Assembly: GCA_016709335.1 (NCBI GenBank)
Contig: JADJNC010000031.1
Location: forward strand, 1-61,570
Direction of reading: 5' to 3'
Length of the DNA stretch: 61,570 bases
Source of the DNA: Candidatus Propionivibrio dominans
GTDB taxonomy: Bacteria > Pseudomonadota > Gammaproteobacteria > Burkholderiales > Rhodocyclaceae
Under the pieces are notes generated by a model that worked only from the letters and a program-made list of their open reading frames with translations, ran no database searches and was not told the DNA's origin. The position numbers and the translations under genes are program-made. Every line of letters starts with the position of its first letter. Positions within the stretch are counted from its first letter, which is position 1. This document shows, in pieces, positions 27,520 through 37,120 of this stretch.

Positions 27520-28957
27520 TTTTAGTGTTCTCCTTTCCTTCTGGTAGTGGGGGCGCGCTCGACGGCTCCGCGCTGGTGCCCGGCGGCGGTCCTGCGACAG
27601 GGCTCGGCGATCTTCGCCCCTGAATGCCACTGGATGGGAACAGGATCCGGATGTTGAGGTAAGCCAGCAGGTAGAGCAGACCCGTCGCGAACAACACCCC
27701 GAGTCCTGAGGCCAGAAGCACATAATATATTTTATTGGGCGCTACGGGGAAAGTCGGCACTACCGCCGGGTGCAGGACGCGCACTTCGCTGACGGCCGAA
27801 CTGGCCCGCAAGACGGCTTCCTGGTAACTATCGTTGAGCAACGTGTAATCGCGCTCGATCGAGGCAAGTTCTACCTTCAGGGTGTCGAGACGATTCTGTA
27901 TCTTGGGCAAATTGCCCAGGCGCACCGTAAGTGCGTCGATGGAGGTCTGGAGAGAATGACGCTTGGATACCAGGCTTTTCAGATCCATGTCGTCGAATAC
28001 GCGCTGGGATGCGAGCTTCTTGAAGTCCTCCGGTTGGATATATTCGACCGGATCGGTGGGTGTCGGGGACATTTCCAAAATGCGCTGCTTCACTGAAAGC
28101 TTCGACTCGATCGAGGATAAACGCGTCTGGGCGCGCGCAATCTCGCTGGCAAGTCGTGACTCGTCCAATTGCAGCGTGGAGCGGTTTTCCGTTAGCCGTT
28201 CTACTTCCAGTTGAATCGATGCCGAGCGATTATCCGCGAGCAGCGATTCCATTTCCTTGCGACGCTGTTTCATCATTTCATGCTTTTCCTCAAGAAGAGC
28301 GCGCAACTGCTCGATACGGGCACTATTGGGCTCGCGGTCGAGGTCCAACAGCAACGCTGCCAATACTTTGCCCATATGATCGGCAATCCTGGCAGCCCGC
28401 TCAGGCTCTCTGTCGCGTACTCTAAGGTGGAAAATGTAGGAATCTCGGTTGACGATCGTGAAGTTGTTGCGCAGTTCGTTGATGGCTGCGGCGGTCGGGT
28501 TATCTTCGACGATGCGTCCATACTTGAGCAGCGTCCATGCATATCCGCTGTACTCCTTGGCCCAGTCCCGGGTCTTCTTATACCAAACTTGGTACCATGG
28601 CCCGTCATACTGCATCTTGGGTTTCTGATCCAGGCCCAGTTCGGTGACGACATTACGGAGGATGGCGTCGCTTTTCAGCACTTCCTGCAAAGTTTGGCTG
28701 ATCACCTTGAACGGCGCCTGTGGCGCAGGCGAGCCCATGGCCTCGGTCTGATATGCCTTGAAGCGGGTAACTTCCTGCGTACGGTAAGTGATGGCTGTGT
28801 AGGATTCGTACTTCTCCGTAGCTATATAGGTCAGGGCCAGCGAAATTATGGCCGCCGACATCACAAAAACGATTATGAACCCACGCTGCTGTGCGAGCAG
28901 CTTCAGGTATTCTCGCGGGTCCGCCGGCGGAGGGGGCATTCTTAGCTGACTGTTCAT
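27512..28957 (-). CDS. Wzz/GNVR polysaccharide chain-length determinant
   Basis: A 481-residue co-polymerase with an N-terminal membrane helix (FIIVFVMSAAIISLALTYIA) and a long periplasmic region rich in heptad-like charged helices (residues ~190-300). After the coiled region come the conserved LNDSYQEAVLRASSAVSEVRV segment and a second helix (IYYVLLASGLGVLFATGLLYLLA). The C-terminal tail is Pro/Ser-rich, and no kinase domain is attached. It sets the polymer length made by the Wzy-type protein and contacts Wza. It lies between the sugar transferase and a coupled small protein. Confidence 0.82.
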   Translation of the reverse strand: MNSQLRMPPPPADPREYLKLLAQQRGFIIVFVMSAAIISLALTYIATEKYESYTAITYRTQEVTRFKAYQTEAMGSPAPQAPFKVISQTLQEVLKSDAILRNVVTELGLDQKPKMQYDGPWYQVWYKKTRDWAKEYSGYAWTLLKYGRIVEDNPTAAAINELRNNFTIVNRDSYIFHLRVRDREPERAARIADHMGKVLAALLLDLDREPNSARIEQLRALLEEKHEMMKQRRKEMESLLADNRSASIQLEVERLTENRSTLQLDESRLASEIARAQTRLSSIESKLSVKQRILEMSPTPTDPVEYIQPEDFKKLASQRVFDDMDLKSLVSKRHSLQTSIDALTVRLGNLPKIQNRLDTLKVELASIERDYTLLNDSYQEAVLRASSAVSEVRVLHPAVVPTFPVAPNKIYYVLLASGLGVLFATGLLYLLAYLNIRILFPSSGIQGRRSPSPVAGPPPGTSAEPSSAPPLPEGKENTKSD

Positions 28958-28981
28958 GCGCGTATTTCTCCGGATAAGGGG

Positions 28982-29842
28982 TCAGACTGCTCCGCGGCGG
29001 GTGAGCACCAGCCACGCAGTGACTGCAAGGATCTTCAAGTCGAGCATCACTGAGCGCTCCCGGACGTACGTGAGATCCCAGTCAATCTGACCGCCGATAG
29101 AGAGTTCTCCGCGGCCTTTGATCACCGCCAGGCCCGTGATGCCGGGCCGGACGGTAAACTTGATCATTTCTTCTGCCGAGTAATACGGCAGATAAAAAGG
29201 TCCCTCCGGGCGAGGGCCGACAAGACCGATGTCGCCTGTAAGGACGTTCCATAAGTTGGGTAGCTCGTCCAGTGTGGATCGCCTCAGCCAGCGCTGAACC
29301 CGCGTCACACGCGGGTCGTTGTCCAGCTTGTAATAGGCGGCGCGAAACTCCTCGCGGCTGCGGAATTCGTAGCGGTAAAGTTCGGGGAAGCGCTGTCGCG
29401 CGTCGATGTACATGGTACGGAACTTGACGAACGTGACAAGGGTAGGTACGTAATACAGTTTGTCCGGCCGGAAGCGTCCGGTGACCGGGGCGATGTCTGT
29501 GCGGCCGGTCAATTCTATGCCGCGCATGATCTTGCTGCGGCCAAATCGCGGCTGGAAAAAAAGCACCGGGCCAGGAGAGTCGAGTTTGATGATCATAGCC
29601 TCGACGAGCATGATTGGCAGGGTCAACAGCAGTCCGGTAAATGCAACAGCGAATTCAAAAACGCGGTAGCAGGCCGCCGCAAGCGGGTTGTCCCGGGGTG
29701 CGTGTGGATCCACCTCGATGGCAATGAGCGGACGCGAACGGTTGTCTGCGGCGCGCTCCTGAGCTTCATTGCCCTGATCGTCAGCCGGCATGGCGCGTAT
29801 CGATTCAACAGTCGATTGCGCTTCGCTCGCGTGTGCTTTCAC
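28982..29842 (-). CDS. Undecaprenyl-phosphate sugar-1-phosphate transferase
   Basis: A 286-residue initiating transferase that loads the first sugar phosphate on undecaprenyl phosphate. It has one membrane/re-entrant helix (FEFAVAFTGLLLTLPIMLVEA). The catalytic hallmarks are DSPGPVLFFQPRFG, FVKFRTMY, RSTLDELPNLWNVL and LVGPRPEGP, then RPGITGLAVIKGRGEL. It lacks the four extra helices of WcaJ/WbaP, so it is the short, monotopic type. It starts at GTG overlapping the wza stop (GTGA). Downstream wzz is 24 bp away. Confidence 0.85.
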   Translation of the reverse strand: MKAHASEAQSTVESIRAMPADDQGNEAQERAADNRSRPLIAIEVDPHAPRDNPLAAACYRVFEFAVAFTGLLLTLPIMLVEAMIIKLDSPGPVLFFQPRFGRSKIMRGIELTGRTDIAPVTGRFRPDKLYYVPTLVTFVKFRTMYIDARQRFPELYRYEFRSREEFRAAYYKLDNDPRVTRVQRWLRRSTLDELPNLWNVLTGDIGLVGPRPEGPFYLPYYSAEEMIKFTVRPGITGLAVIKGRGELSIGGQIDWDLTYVRERSVMLDLKILAVTAWLVLTRRGAV

Positions 29843-30594
29843 GGGACCGAGGGGGTGACCTGCAAGGTCGAATCGGATGATCTCACGCGCGAATAGATCC
29901 AGCCGAACTGAAACTGGATAAGGCGCGGCACGATAGCATTGATGTATTGCTCAACGAACTTGCCGGCTTCGGCGACTGCGGACTTCGGCACGTAGACAAC
30001 GTCGCGCCGTTGGAGGAAGACATCCGGCGCTTCATTGCGCAGGATCTTCTCGATGTCAACCTTGCTAACCGTCAAAGTGCCATCGTCCGTATTGCGGAGG
30101 AGCAGCACTTGACCGGTATTTGCCGAAGGCAGAAAGCCCCCGGCGCGTGCCACTGCCTGGAGCAGGGTCAGATCGCCGTCCAGTTGCAATAGCGACGGGG
30201 ACTTGATCTCGCCGCTCAGAAAGATGTTCATGCCGACGCTACGGGTAACAGCGACAGTCACGTCAGTGCTGCCGACCATGCGCCGATAGGATTCCCGGAT
30301 CTTGAGCGCCAGATCTTCCGGCCTCATTCCAGCCACTGACAACTCGCCGATGAGCAAGACCGATATGCGTCCGTCGGGTCGCACCACCATTTCCTGGTTG
30401 AGCTGCGGCTCGAAAAAGGAGCGAATAGCCAAGGCGTCACTAACCTGCAGGCGGTAATCCTTTTCGACTGCCGGCTTGTAATATGCAGGGGCTTCCTCGC
30501 GTGAAGGGAGCGGTGGAACTGGATAATTAACCGAAGCGCAACCGGTCGTCATCACAATCGATAGCGTCAGCAATCCGATGCGCGGCGTCGCCAT
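29839..30594 (-). CDS. Wza-type outer-membrane polysaccharide export lipoprotein
   Basis: A 251-residue protein. ATG 30592-30594 gives a signal peptide with lipobox-like IVMTTGCAS, so a lipid-anchored periplasmic/outer-membrane channel subunit is expected. The poly_export domain follows (YRLQVSDALAIRSFFEPQLN, VRPDGRISVLLIGELSVAG), then an SLBB-like segment (VGMNIFLSGEIKSPS, LLQAVARAGGFLPSANTG). The C-terminus is amphipathic. It forms the exit pore with the Wzz protein of the same operon. Confidence 0.85.
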   Translation of the reverse strand: MATPRIGLLTLSIVMTTGCASVNYPVPPLPSREEAPAYYKPAVEKDYRLQVSDALAIRSFFEPQLNQEMVVRPDGRISVLLIGELSVAGMRPEDLALKIRESYRRMVGSTDVTVAVTRSVGMNIFLSGEIKSPSLLQLDGDLTLLQAVARAGGFLPSANTGQVLLLRNTDDGTLTVSKVDIEKILRNEAPDVFLQRRDVVYVPKSAVAEAGKFVEQYINAIVPRLIQFQFGWIYSRVRSSDSTLQVTPSVP

Positions 30595-30601
30595 CCTACG
30601 G

Positions 30602-31663
30602 TCAATCCTTTTTGTCGAAATCGGCTTTGCGCTGGCCTTTAGAGTTGCGGCGCTCCCGACCCTTCCAGGCAAGGGCACGTTTGCGCCGTTCCTGGCGCGA
30701 GCGGCGTTCCGCTTGCGCGTCGGCACCGGCTAACGCGTGCGGAAACTCATGTCTGATGTAATCGTGCAAGGCTACGCGCCAGGGGCGCATGAGGTTGATA
30801 CCGAGCGCACTCAGTTTGGCATTTCGCATCATCTCCGATATCGGTCGCGGAGCGAAGTAGTTGCTCTCGAAATAGGAAGAATCCACAGGTATCAACTCGA
30901 TGTCGGCGCGACCGCAGATTTCCAGGATGGCTTGCGCCACGTCAAAACGCGTGCCTGACCCTTCGCAAACCATGTGATAGGTACCGTATTGCTTACTTTC
31001 CAGCAACCGGAACAGGTTGAGCGCAAAGTCGTGCGTGTAGGTCGGCGTTCCCCAGGGGTCATTGACAGCGCGGATTACTTTCGCACCGGAAACAATCTGC
31101 CCCAGGACTCGATGCACGAATTTCTTGTCTTTTATTGAGCCGCCGCCCACCATCCAGCCGGCGCGCACGATGAAATGCTTCCGACAGCGCGCAGCCACGA
31201 GTTTCTCGCCCTCGTATTTGGTACGGCCATAAACCATGATGGGTTTGGGCTCGTCCTCCTCCGTGTAGAAACCCTCCTTGAGGCCATTAAAGACGCCGGC
31301 AGTACTAATATACACCAGCGTTACGTCGAATTCGTCGCACAGTGCCGCAACCTCGCCCGTTGCCGCAGCGTTGGTTTCCTCCGCCACGGTCGGATGTATC
31401 TCGCAAAATTCCAGGTCGGTGCAGGCGGCTAGGTGGAGCACCAGGTTAGGCTTGAACTCGGCAAACTTGCGCCGCAATGTCGCGGTATCCCGAACATCGA
31501 GATACTCGATCCAAGGCTCGCTCACGTCAATATCGGTGGCAGAGATGATTTCGAAACGGGAGGAAAAATAAGGGAATATGGCATTTCCCAACATGCCGCC
31601 GGCACCCGTGATCAGGATACGTTCTTTCTTTACCGTCTCCAAAGTATGATTATCAAACGTCAT
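30602..31663 (-). CDS. RmlD-like dTDP-4-dehydrorhamnose reductase family protein
   Basis: A 353-residue short-chain-dehydrogenase-like enzyme: ILITGAGGMLGNA (Gly20-Gly26), LVLHLAACTDLEFCE, VYISTAGVFNG and the active-site YGRTKYEGE (Tyr-x3-Lys). RmlD enzymes reduce 4-keto sugars to dTDP-rhamnose; RmlA, B and C partners are not obvious here, so another deoxysugar is possible. The C-terminal ~45 residues are strongly basic (QAERRSRQERRKRALAWKG) and are not part of the fold. It heads the operon with wza, the sugar transferase and wzz. The promoter should be in 31664-31808. Confidence 0.82.
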   Translation of the reverse strand: MTFDNHTLETVKKERILITGAGGMLGNAIFPYFSSRFEIISATDIDVSEPWIEYLDVRDTATLRRKFAEFKPNLVLHLAACTDLEFCEIHPTVAEETNAAATGEVAALCDEFDVTLVYISTAGVFNGLKEGFYTEEDEPKPIMVYGRTKYEGEKLVAARCRKHFIVRAGWMVGGGSIKDKKFVHRVLGQIVSGAKVIRAVNDPWGTPTYTHDFALNLFRLLESKQYGTYHMVCEGSGTRFDVAQAILEICGRADIELIPVDSSYFESNYFAPRPISEMMRNAKLSALGINLMRPWRVALHDYIRHEFPHALAGADAQAERRSRQERRKRALAWKGRERRNSKGQRKADFDKKD

Positions 31664-31808
31664 GAAAATTCCTTAATTGGTGCGCGACCAAAACCTGGAT
31701 TTTGGCAATTAGTTCCGTCTGACAAGACCGGGAAGGTCTTAAAAAATTTGTGTTAAATCTTACCCCTAACATCACACAATGTCCGCGTTGATTCTACCAC
31801 ATGCTTTC

Positions 31809-32858
31809 CTATCTCTTACTGAACAAAGCCTCCAACTTGTCCCGGTTAGGTTGATGCACGACGCCATTTTCAGTAATCAACCCGGTAACCAGCTCGGCTG
31901 GAGTGACATCAAAAGCTGGGTTTCTTACCGATACGCCTTGTGCGGCCCACTGGCAATCACGGAATCCCGTTACTTCCTCCACTGCACGCTCCTCAATTGG
32001 AATCGCCGAACCGTCGGGAATACTGAGATCGATGGTCGAGAGCGGGCAGGCAACATAGAAAGGGATATTGTGACGTCTCGCCAGAACCGCGACCATATCG
32101 GTTCCGATCTTGTTGGCAACATCGCCGTTGGCGGCGACACGATCCGTCCCCACCACCACCGCATCAAAGTCGCCAAGGCTCATCATGTGACCAGCCATGT
32201 TGTCAGTAATCAGGGTGACGGGAATGTTTTCCTGCACCATTTCCCACGCCGTAAGCCGTGCGCCCTGAAGGAATGGACGAGTCTCATCCGCGATCACCGA
32301 AATGCGCTTCCCTGCCTCTACAGCAGAGCGAATCACGCCCAACGCCGTTCCGTGCCCCGCCGTCGCCAATGCTCCCGCATTGCAATGGGTAAGTACACGG
32401 GCTCCGTCGGAGAGCAAAGCCGCGCCAAAAGCACCCATCGCCCGGTTGATGCGGATATCTTCCGCCAGAACCTCGTGGGCTTCTGCCAGCAGCGTGTTGG
32501 CAATTGCTCCAACAGCGCGACCATCCCACCTGGCCCGCATGCGCTTGAGCGCCCAGAACAGGTTGACCGCCGTCGGACGACTTGCCGCCAATACCTCAAA
32601 CGCTTTCTCCATCCCTGCAGAAAACTCGGCGACCGAGGTATTCCGCAACCTCAAAGCTTCGAGCGCCACACCATAGGCAGCGGCACAACCAATCGCAGGT
32701 GCTCCTCGCACCACCATGGAACGGATGCCCTCGGCAGTTTCGTCTGCTGACCGATAAGCCCGATATTCAAATTGCGCAGGAAGAACGCGCTGGTCGATCA
32801 TCTCCAGTCTGCCGTCCCGCCAGCGCAGAGTAGCCACGGCTTGATTCTGCGCAGCCAT
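31809..32858 (-). CDS. mtnA: S-methyl-5-thioribose-1-phosphate isomerase
   Basis: Converts methylthioribose-1-phosphate to methylthioribulose-1-phosphate in methylthioadenosine salvage. The protein has 349 residues from ATG 32856-32858, the normal size. The catalytic Cys159 lies in THCNAGALATAG and Asp239 in VGTDRVAANGDVANKIGT; MVVRGAPAIG is the substrate-binding loop. A frame extending to 33029 adds residues overlapping apt and is not used. It is the last gene of a four-gene operon, 13 bases after apt. Confidence 0.93.
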   Translation of the reverse strand: MAAQNQAVATLRWRDGRLEMIDQRVLPAQFEYRAYRSADETAEGIRSMVVRGAPAIGCAAAYGVALEALRLRNTSVAEFSAGMEKAFEVLAASRPTAVNLFWALKRMRARWDGRAVGAIANTLLAEAHEVLAEDIRINRAMGAFGAALLSDGARVLTHCNAGALATAGHGTALGVIRSAVEAGKRISVIADETRPFLQGARLTAWEMVQENIPVTLITDNMAGHMMSLGDFDAVVVGTDRVAANGDVANKIGTDMVAVLARRHNIPFYVACPLSTIDLSIPDGSAIPIEERAVEEVTGFRDCQWAAQGVSVRNPAFDVTPAELVTGLITENGVVHQPNRDKLEALFSKR

Positions 32859-32871
32859 CGTTCGTTGCCCC

Positions 32872-33399
32872 TCAGTCACCCTCAAATTCGCAGAGTGTGA
32901 ATACCTTCTGTCCCATTTTTTCAAGACGCTTACGGCCACCGATATCAGGCAGATCGATGGCAAAACAGCACTCAACGATATTGCCGCCCATTTTCTCGAT
33001 AAGTTTGACCGCAGCCTCTGCCGTGCCACCGGTCGCTATCAGGTCATCGACAAGCAAAACCTTGTCGCCTTTGCTCACGGCATCGACGTGCATTTCGATT
33101 CGATCAGTGCCATATTCAAGCTCATAGTCGTGGCCGATGGTCTCTGCCGGTAGCTTGCCTTTCTTGCGGATTGGCACAAAACCGAGTCCCAACAGATAGG
33201 CTAACGGAGCCCCCAGGATGAAGCCTCGCGACTCGATACCCGCCACCTTGTCGATTTTCATTCCGGTATAGCGGTTGGCCAATTCATGAATGGCAATGCG
33301 GAAGCCCACCGGATCCTTGAGCAAGGTGGTGATGTCACGAAACATGATCCCCTGCTTGGGGTAATGGGGGACAGTACGGATGCGAGACTTGATCGGCAT
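32872..33399 (-). CDS. apt: Adenine phosphoribosyltransferase
   Basis: Makes AMP from adenine and PRPP. The protein has 175 residues, full length. The PRPP-binding loop [14 protein letters not shown] holds Asp118-Asp119, and the N-terminal [11 protein letters not shown] and [16 protein letters not shown] are typical. Here it directly follows mtnP, whose reaction releases adenine, so the pair salvages the base in one step. It is 20 bases after mtnP and 13 before mtnA, clearly co-transcribed. Confidence 0.94.
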   Translation of the reverse strand: MPIKSRIRTVPHYPKQGIMFRDITTLLKDPVGFRIAIHELANRYTGMKIDKVAGIESRGFILGAPLAYLLGLGFVPIRKKGKLPAETIGHDYELEYGTDRIEMHVDAVSKGDKVLLVDDLIATGGTAEAAVKLIEKMGGNIVECCFAIDLPDIGGRKRLEKMGQKVFTLCEFEGD

Positions 33400-33419
33400 G
33401 GTATTACTCCGGGATGGGG

Positions 33420-34310
33420 TTAGCGTGGATACAACACACGACCGGCAACGGTATCGAGACGTTTGAGCATCTCAGGATCACGGGCCTCCGGCGCGGTTAT
33501 CAGGGCATGTTCGAGCGCAGACCGGCAACTGCAAGTGACCGCCTTGTCGTCGCCATGCAGACGCGGCGCAACCTTCTTGACCAGACTTCTTGCATTGTCT
33601 GCATTCGCGAGAAGTACTTTGACGATCGCATCGACAGTGACATCATCGTGATTAGGATGCCAGCAATCGTAGTCGGTCACCATGGCCACCGTGGCATAGC
33701 AAAGTTCTGCCTCGCGCGCCAACTTGGCTTCAGGCATATTGGTCATGCCGATCACGTCGCAATTCCAACTACGGTAAAGCTCCGACTCGGCCAGGCTGGA
33801 AAACTGCGGCCCCTCCATCACCAGATAGGTGCCGCCGCGTGCCACCTCGATACTAGCCTCGCGTGCAGCTGCTTCGAGGTGATCTCCGAGCCGGTGGCAC
33901 ACCGGATGCGCCATCGACACATGGGCCACACAGCCGTTGCCGAAAAAGCTCTTGACCCGAGCAAAGGTGCGATCGATGAACTGATCGACAATCACGAACA
34001 TCCCCGGTCGCAGATTCTCCCGCAACGACCCCACCGCACTAACCGAAATCACGTCGGTCGCACCGGCACGCTTGAGGCCGTCGATGTTGGCGCGAAAGTT
34101 GATCTCGGAGGGCGGAATCATGTGTCCGCGTCCATGCCGAGGCAAAAACACCATCTTCTGCTCGTTCAGTTCGCCAAACAGTAGTTCATCAGATAGATCG
34201 CCAAAGGGTGAATTGACGCGTTCCCAGCGCTTGTTGGTCAGCCCTTCGATGTCATAGACACCGCTACCACCGATAATGCCGAGAACTGCCGGCCGCTTGT
34301 CATGCCCCAT
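33420..34310 (-). CDS. mtnP: S-methyl-5'-thioadenosine phosphorylase
   Basis: Cleaves methylthioadenosine with phosphate to methylthioribose-1-phosphate and adenine. The protein has 296 residues from ATG 34308-34310. The phosphate loop [10 protein letters not shown] is at residues 11-20, followed by [20 protein letters not shown], the purine-binding [22 protein letters not shown] and TDYDCWH. The conserved Ser/Asp pattern favours MTA over other nucleosides, but 5'-deoxyadenosine is also commonly accepted by this family. It is the second gene of the operon. Confidence 0.93.
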   Translation of the reverse strand: MGHDKRPAVLGIIGGSGVYDIEGLTNKRWERVNSPFGDLSDELLFGELNEQKMVFLPRHGRGHMIPPSEINFRANIDGLKRAGATDVISVSAVGSLRENLRPGMFVIVDQFIDRTFARVKSFFGNGCVAHVSMAHPVCHRLGDHLEAAAREASIEVARGGTYLVMEGPQFSSLAESELYRSWNCDVIGMTNMPEAKLAREAELCYATVAMVTDYDCWHPNHDDVTVDAIVKVLLANADNARSLVKKVAPRLHGDDKAVTCSCRSALEHALITAPEARDPEMLKRLDTVAGRVLYPR

Positions 34311-34359
34311 GATGAACCACCTCCCCAAAAAAATTCACAACACCCAATCCAGGCCTGGA

Positions 34360-36333
34360 TCAAATAACCCGGTCATTGCCACCATCAACAGGCAATTGCG
34401 CACCCGTAGTTTTGGCGAAAAGAACCCCGCACATTTCCGCCGCCAGTTCGGCCACGTCACGACTGGTCACTTCGGTCTTGAGTAAATTATTCTTCTTGTA
34501 GGCATCGACCGTGAGGCCGTAATGCTTCGCCCGTGAGGCCAGAACCTCCTCTGTCCAGATACCGGTATCAAAGACTGCGTTTGGATGCAGCGAGTTAATG
34601 CGGATGTTGTCGCCACCCCACTCAAGCGCCGCCACCCGCGCCAACTGGTTCAGCGCGGCCTTCGATGCAGAGTAGGCTGCTGCTCCAGGTCCGGGAGCAG
34701 GCACGTTCTTCGAGCCGATGATCACTACGCGGCCACCACGCGGTGCCAACTTCAGGTAGGGATACGCTTCCCGCATCAGCACGAAATTGGCATCCAGATT
34801 GACCTGCATGACCTTGCGCCACTCGCCTGTTCCAAGCGCGTCGATGCGGCAGCCACCTGGGAATATTCCGGCGTTCAACACCAGCATATCGAGCCCACCA
34901 AAGGCATTGGCCGTTCGTTCCAGCACGGCCTTTAATTGCTCTTCAGATGCGACATCAGATACAAGACCAAGAAAATCCGGTCGCTCGTAAAGCGAGGTAA
35001 TGGACGGGTTCAAGTCAATCCCGACCACTGCGGCCCCTCTTGCCAACAAGGCGTCGACGCAAGCCTTGCCGATACCTGATGCAGCACCGGTCACCAGTGC
35101 AACCTCGCCGGCGAACGCGGCCGGCTTGCTGCCCTTCTTCAGCTTGGCCTGCTCCAGATCCCAATACTCCACATCGAAAATATCGCGCGCCGGTAACGCG
35201 CAATATCCACCTAGCGCCGTCGCGCGAACGACGATTTCCATCGTATGGGCGTAGATTTCCGCTACGATGGCAGCGTCCTTCGCCGACCGACCGACCGCGC
35301 ACATGCCCAGTTGTGGGTCAAGTACCAACCGCGGGGCGGGATCCAGCATGGTCTTGCGTTCCTTCGCCTGCGGCTCATGGGCAGCGAAATAGGCACGGTA
35401 AGCCTCCGCGTAGGCATGGACATCGCGCCCGAGCATCGGTAGCCGCTTGGTGCGGATCACGTGATCCGGCGTTGCGGGCCCCTGTTGCGCAATCGTAGCA
35501 ACATCTTTACGCCCAGCGAAGGAGAGAGACTGCGCATCCGCATGCCGCGCCATCAGCATAGGGAAACCGGCAACGGCTGAAATATTCTTGCGCAGAAGCG
35601 CCAGATCGTGACCAACATTTTCTTCCGGAATTCTAGCCACGTTCCACTCGATATCCCAGGCCCTGTTGCGCTTGAGATACACCTCGGCGCGCTCAACCAG
35701 ATCGATCATCCGTTCATAGGATTCCCTGGCTGTCTCGCCAAAAGAGAAAATGCCGTGGTTCAGCAGCACCATACCTATCGTCTGAGGATCGGCCTGTTGC
35801 ACGAATTCCTCCGCACATAACCGAGCCAGATCAAAACCCGGCATCACATACGGAATGACGACTACCGAGTCGCCATAGATTTCACGAATACGAGCCTCGC
35901 CGTTAACCGCGTTGGTAACGGTCACCACCGCATCTGCATGGGTATGGTCGACAAACTTATAAGGCAGGATCGCATGCAGGATGGCTTCGACCGAAGGCAC
36001 AGGCGCAGAAGCCCTTGTCATGTGCGTTACCAGTTCATTGACCATCATGGGATCAGACAATGTCTTCAGTTGGGCCAGCCGCTTGAGATGGTCCAGCCTG
36101 ACCGGTGAAAATCCTTCCTCAGCTATCTTTTCGAGATCCCAGCCGCTCCCCTTGACGAAAAGAATGTCTTCATCCTCGCCAAATGGATTCTTTTGAAACG
36201 CCTTAACCGAGGTGTTGCCACCACCGTGAAGAACCAGCGTCTTGTCTCGCCCGAGAAGACGTGATGTGTAAACGCGTTGCTCGATATCGCTGGTGCAGGC
36301 TACGATTTCATTGGTTTCCAGAATGCTCTTCAT
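34360..36333 (-). CDS. Class II aldolase / short-chain dehydrogenase fusion
   Basis: A 657-residue two-domain enzyme. Residues 1-~400 are a class II (zinc) aldolase of the rhamnulose/fuculose-phosphate type with HGGGNTSVK (36-44) and metal ligands His130 and His132 in HTHADA and His193 in LLNHGIFSFG. Residues ~405-657 are an SDR: TGAASGIG (415-422), LNAG, Ser541 and Tyr554-x3-Lys558. Homologues are often labelled rhamnulose-1-phosphate aldolase/dehydrogenase. As first gene of an operon with mtnP, apt and mtnA, it more likely splits methylthioribulose-1-phosphate to DHAP plus an aldehyde, which the SDR domain then reduces or oxidises. The substrate is inference; the domains are clear. Confidence 0.85.
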   Translation of the reverse strand: MKSILETNEIVACTSDIEQRVYTSRLLGRDKTLVLHGGGNTSVKAFQKNPFGEDEDILFVKGSGWDLEKIAEEGFSPVRLDHLKRLAQLKTLSDPMMVNELVTHMTRASAPVPSVEAILHAILPYKFVDHTHADAVVTVTNAVNGEARIREIYGDSVVVIPYVMPGFDLARLCAEEFVQQADPQTIGMVLLNHGIFSFGETARESYERMIDLVERAEVYLKRNRAWDIEWNVARIPEENVGHDLALLRKNISAVAGFPMLMARHADAQSLSFAGRKDVATIAQQGPATPDHVIRTKRLPMLGRDVHAYAEAYRAYFAAHEPQAKERKTMLDPAPRLVLDPQLGMCAVGRSAKDAAIVAEIYAHTMEIVVRATALGGYCALPARDIFDVEYWDLEQAKLKKGSKPAAFAGEVALVTGAASGIGKACVDALLARGAAVVGIDLNPSITSLYERPDFLGLVSDVASEEQLKAVLERTANAFGGLDMLVLNAGIFPGGCRIDALGTGEWRKVMQVNLDANFVLMREAYPYLKLAPRGGRVVIIGSKNVPAPGPGAAAYSASKAALNQLARVAALEWGGDNIRINSLHPNAVFDTGIWTEEVLASRAKHYGLTVDAYKKNNLLKTEVTSRDVAELAAEMCGVLFAKTTGAQLPVDGGNDRVI

Positions 36334-36372
36334 AATCCTTCCCGCATCACTGTTTGATGGCTACCGGTTAGC

Positions 36373-36429
36373 GTTTATCCGCCGACGCAGGCGAAATTGT
36401 CGAGAGCGGAGTCATATCGGCGGATAAAC
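36373..36429 (-). promoter_or_regulatory. Perfect 13-bp inverted repeat ahead of the MTA salvage operon
   Basis: GTTTATCCGCCGA (36373-36385) and TCGGCGGATAAAC (36417-36429) are exact inverted repeats with a 31-base spacer, 40-96 bp upstream of the aldolase-SDR start. It could be a leader RNA hairpin, a pair of operator half-sites or a dispersed repeat. The rest of 36334-36530 shows no gene. Confidence 0.45.
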
Positions 36430-36539
36430 CATGTTGAACTGAACCACCGCTCAGACGGTTGATTGGGGGATTGTAAGGCCAATCCGGTTCAAATCAAACC
36501 AGCTGATGCCAACGTGCTGATGCCAACGAGACAATGGAC

Positions 36540-36890
36540 TGGCGCATTTACGCCGAATTCGCTCAGTGCTTGATCGTGTAGGCGCCCAAGCTCAATATCG
36601 GCGACAGCTTCTACATCGAGTTGGAGAACACGGCTTACGCGCTGGATTCGAAAACCATCGATCTGCGCCTGTCGCTCTTTCCGTGGGCACTGTTTCGTTC
36701 GAGCAAGTCGACGGTGAAGATGCATACGCTGCTCGATTTGAGAAGCAACATCGTCAGTTTCATCTAATATCGGACGGCAAGCCGGGAGATGTCAAGGTAA
36801 TCGACAACCTGGTATTGGAGCCCGGCGCGTTCTACGTTCAGATTTCCCGATCCCGACTGGAGATTTGCGACCTGTCTATTTTTCGCTTGC
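36540..36890 (+). pseudogene. IS4-family transposase fragment
   Basis: A frame beginning near 36574 reads LNIGDSFYIELENTAYALDS, then TIDLRLSLFPWALFRSSKS and VKMHTLLDLRSNIVSFI before a TAA. Sequence continues in another frame as ISDGKPGDVKVIDNLVLEPG. These are the first and second catalytic Asp regions of an IS4-family transposase. Both ends are missing and at least two frameshifts are present. From ~36890 to 37120 the sequence stays open in one frame (HAILMVNLHVRAVELECSTL) but I cannot identify it. Confidence 0.65.
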
Positions 36891-37120
36891 GCAGGGCAGC
36901 CGGAGCGAAGAACGGTTTGCGCACGCGATCCTGATGGTGAATCTGCATGTGCGAGCTGTGGAACTGGAATGCTCCACGCTGGGCATTGCGCACCGCAAGC
37001 TCATGAACTCGATGGCGCAGTACCGGGCAGCCGGACCGGGATCTTCCTCTGCGGAGGCGTCGCACCAGAAGCCAAGTGTCATGACACCCAACGTTGTGGC
37101 GGAGTGTGGCAGGCTACCGT

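Noticed and set aside
31725..31741. Terminator after mtnA (AAGACC..GGTCTT hairpin)
   Set aside because: The T-run lies on the wrong side of the stem for either direction of transcription.
31779..32750. Rightward 323-codon frame
   Set aside because: Antisense to mtnA, which is full length with its catalytic residues.
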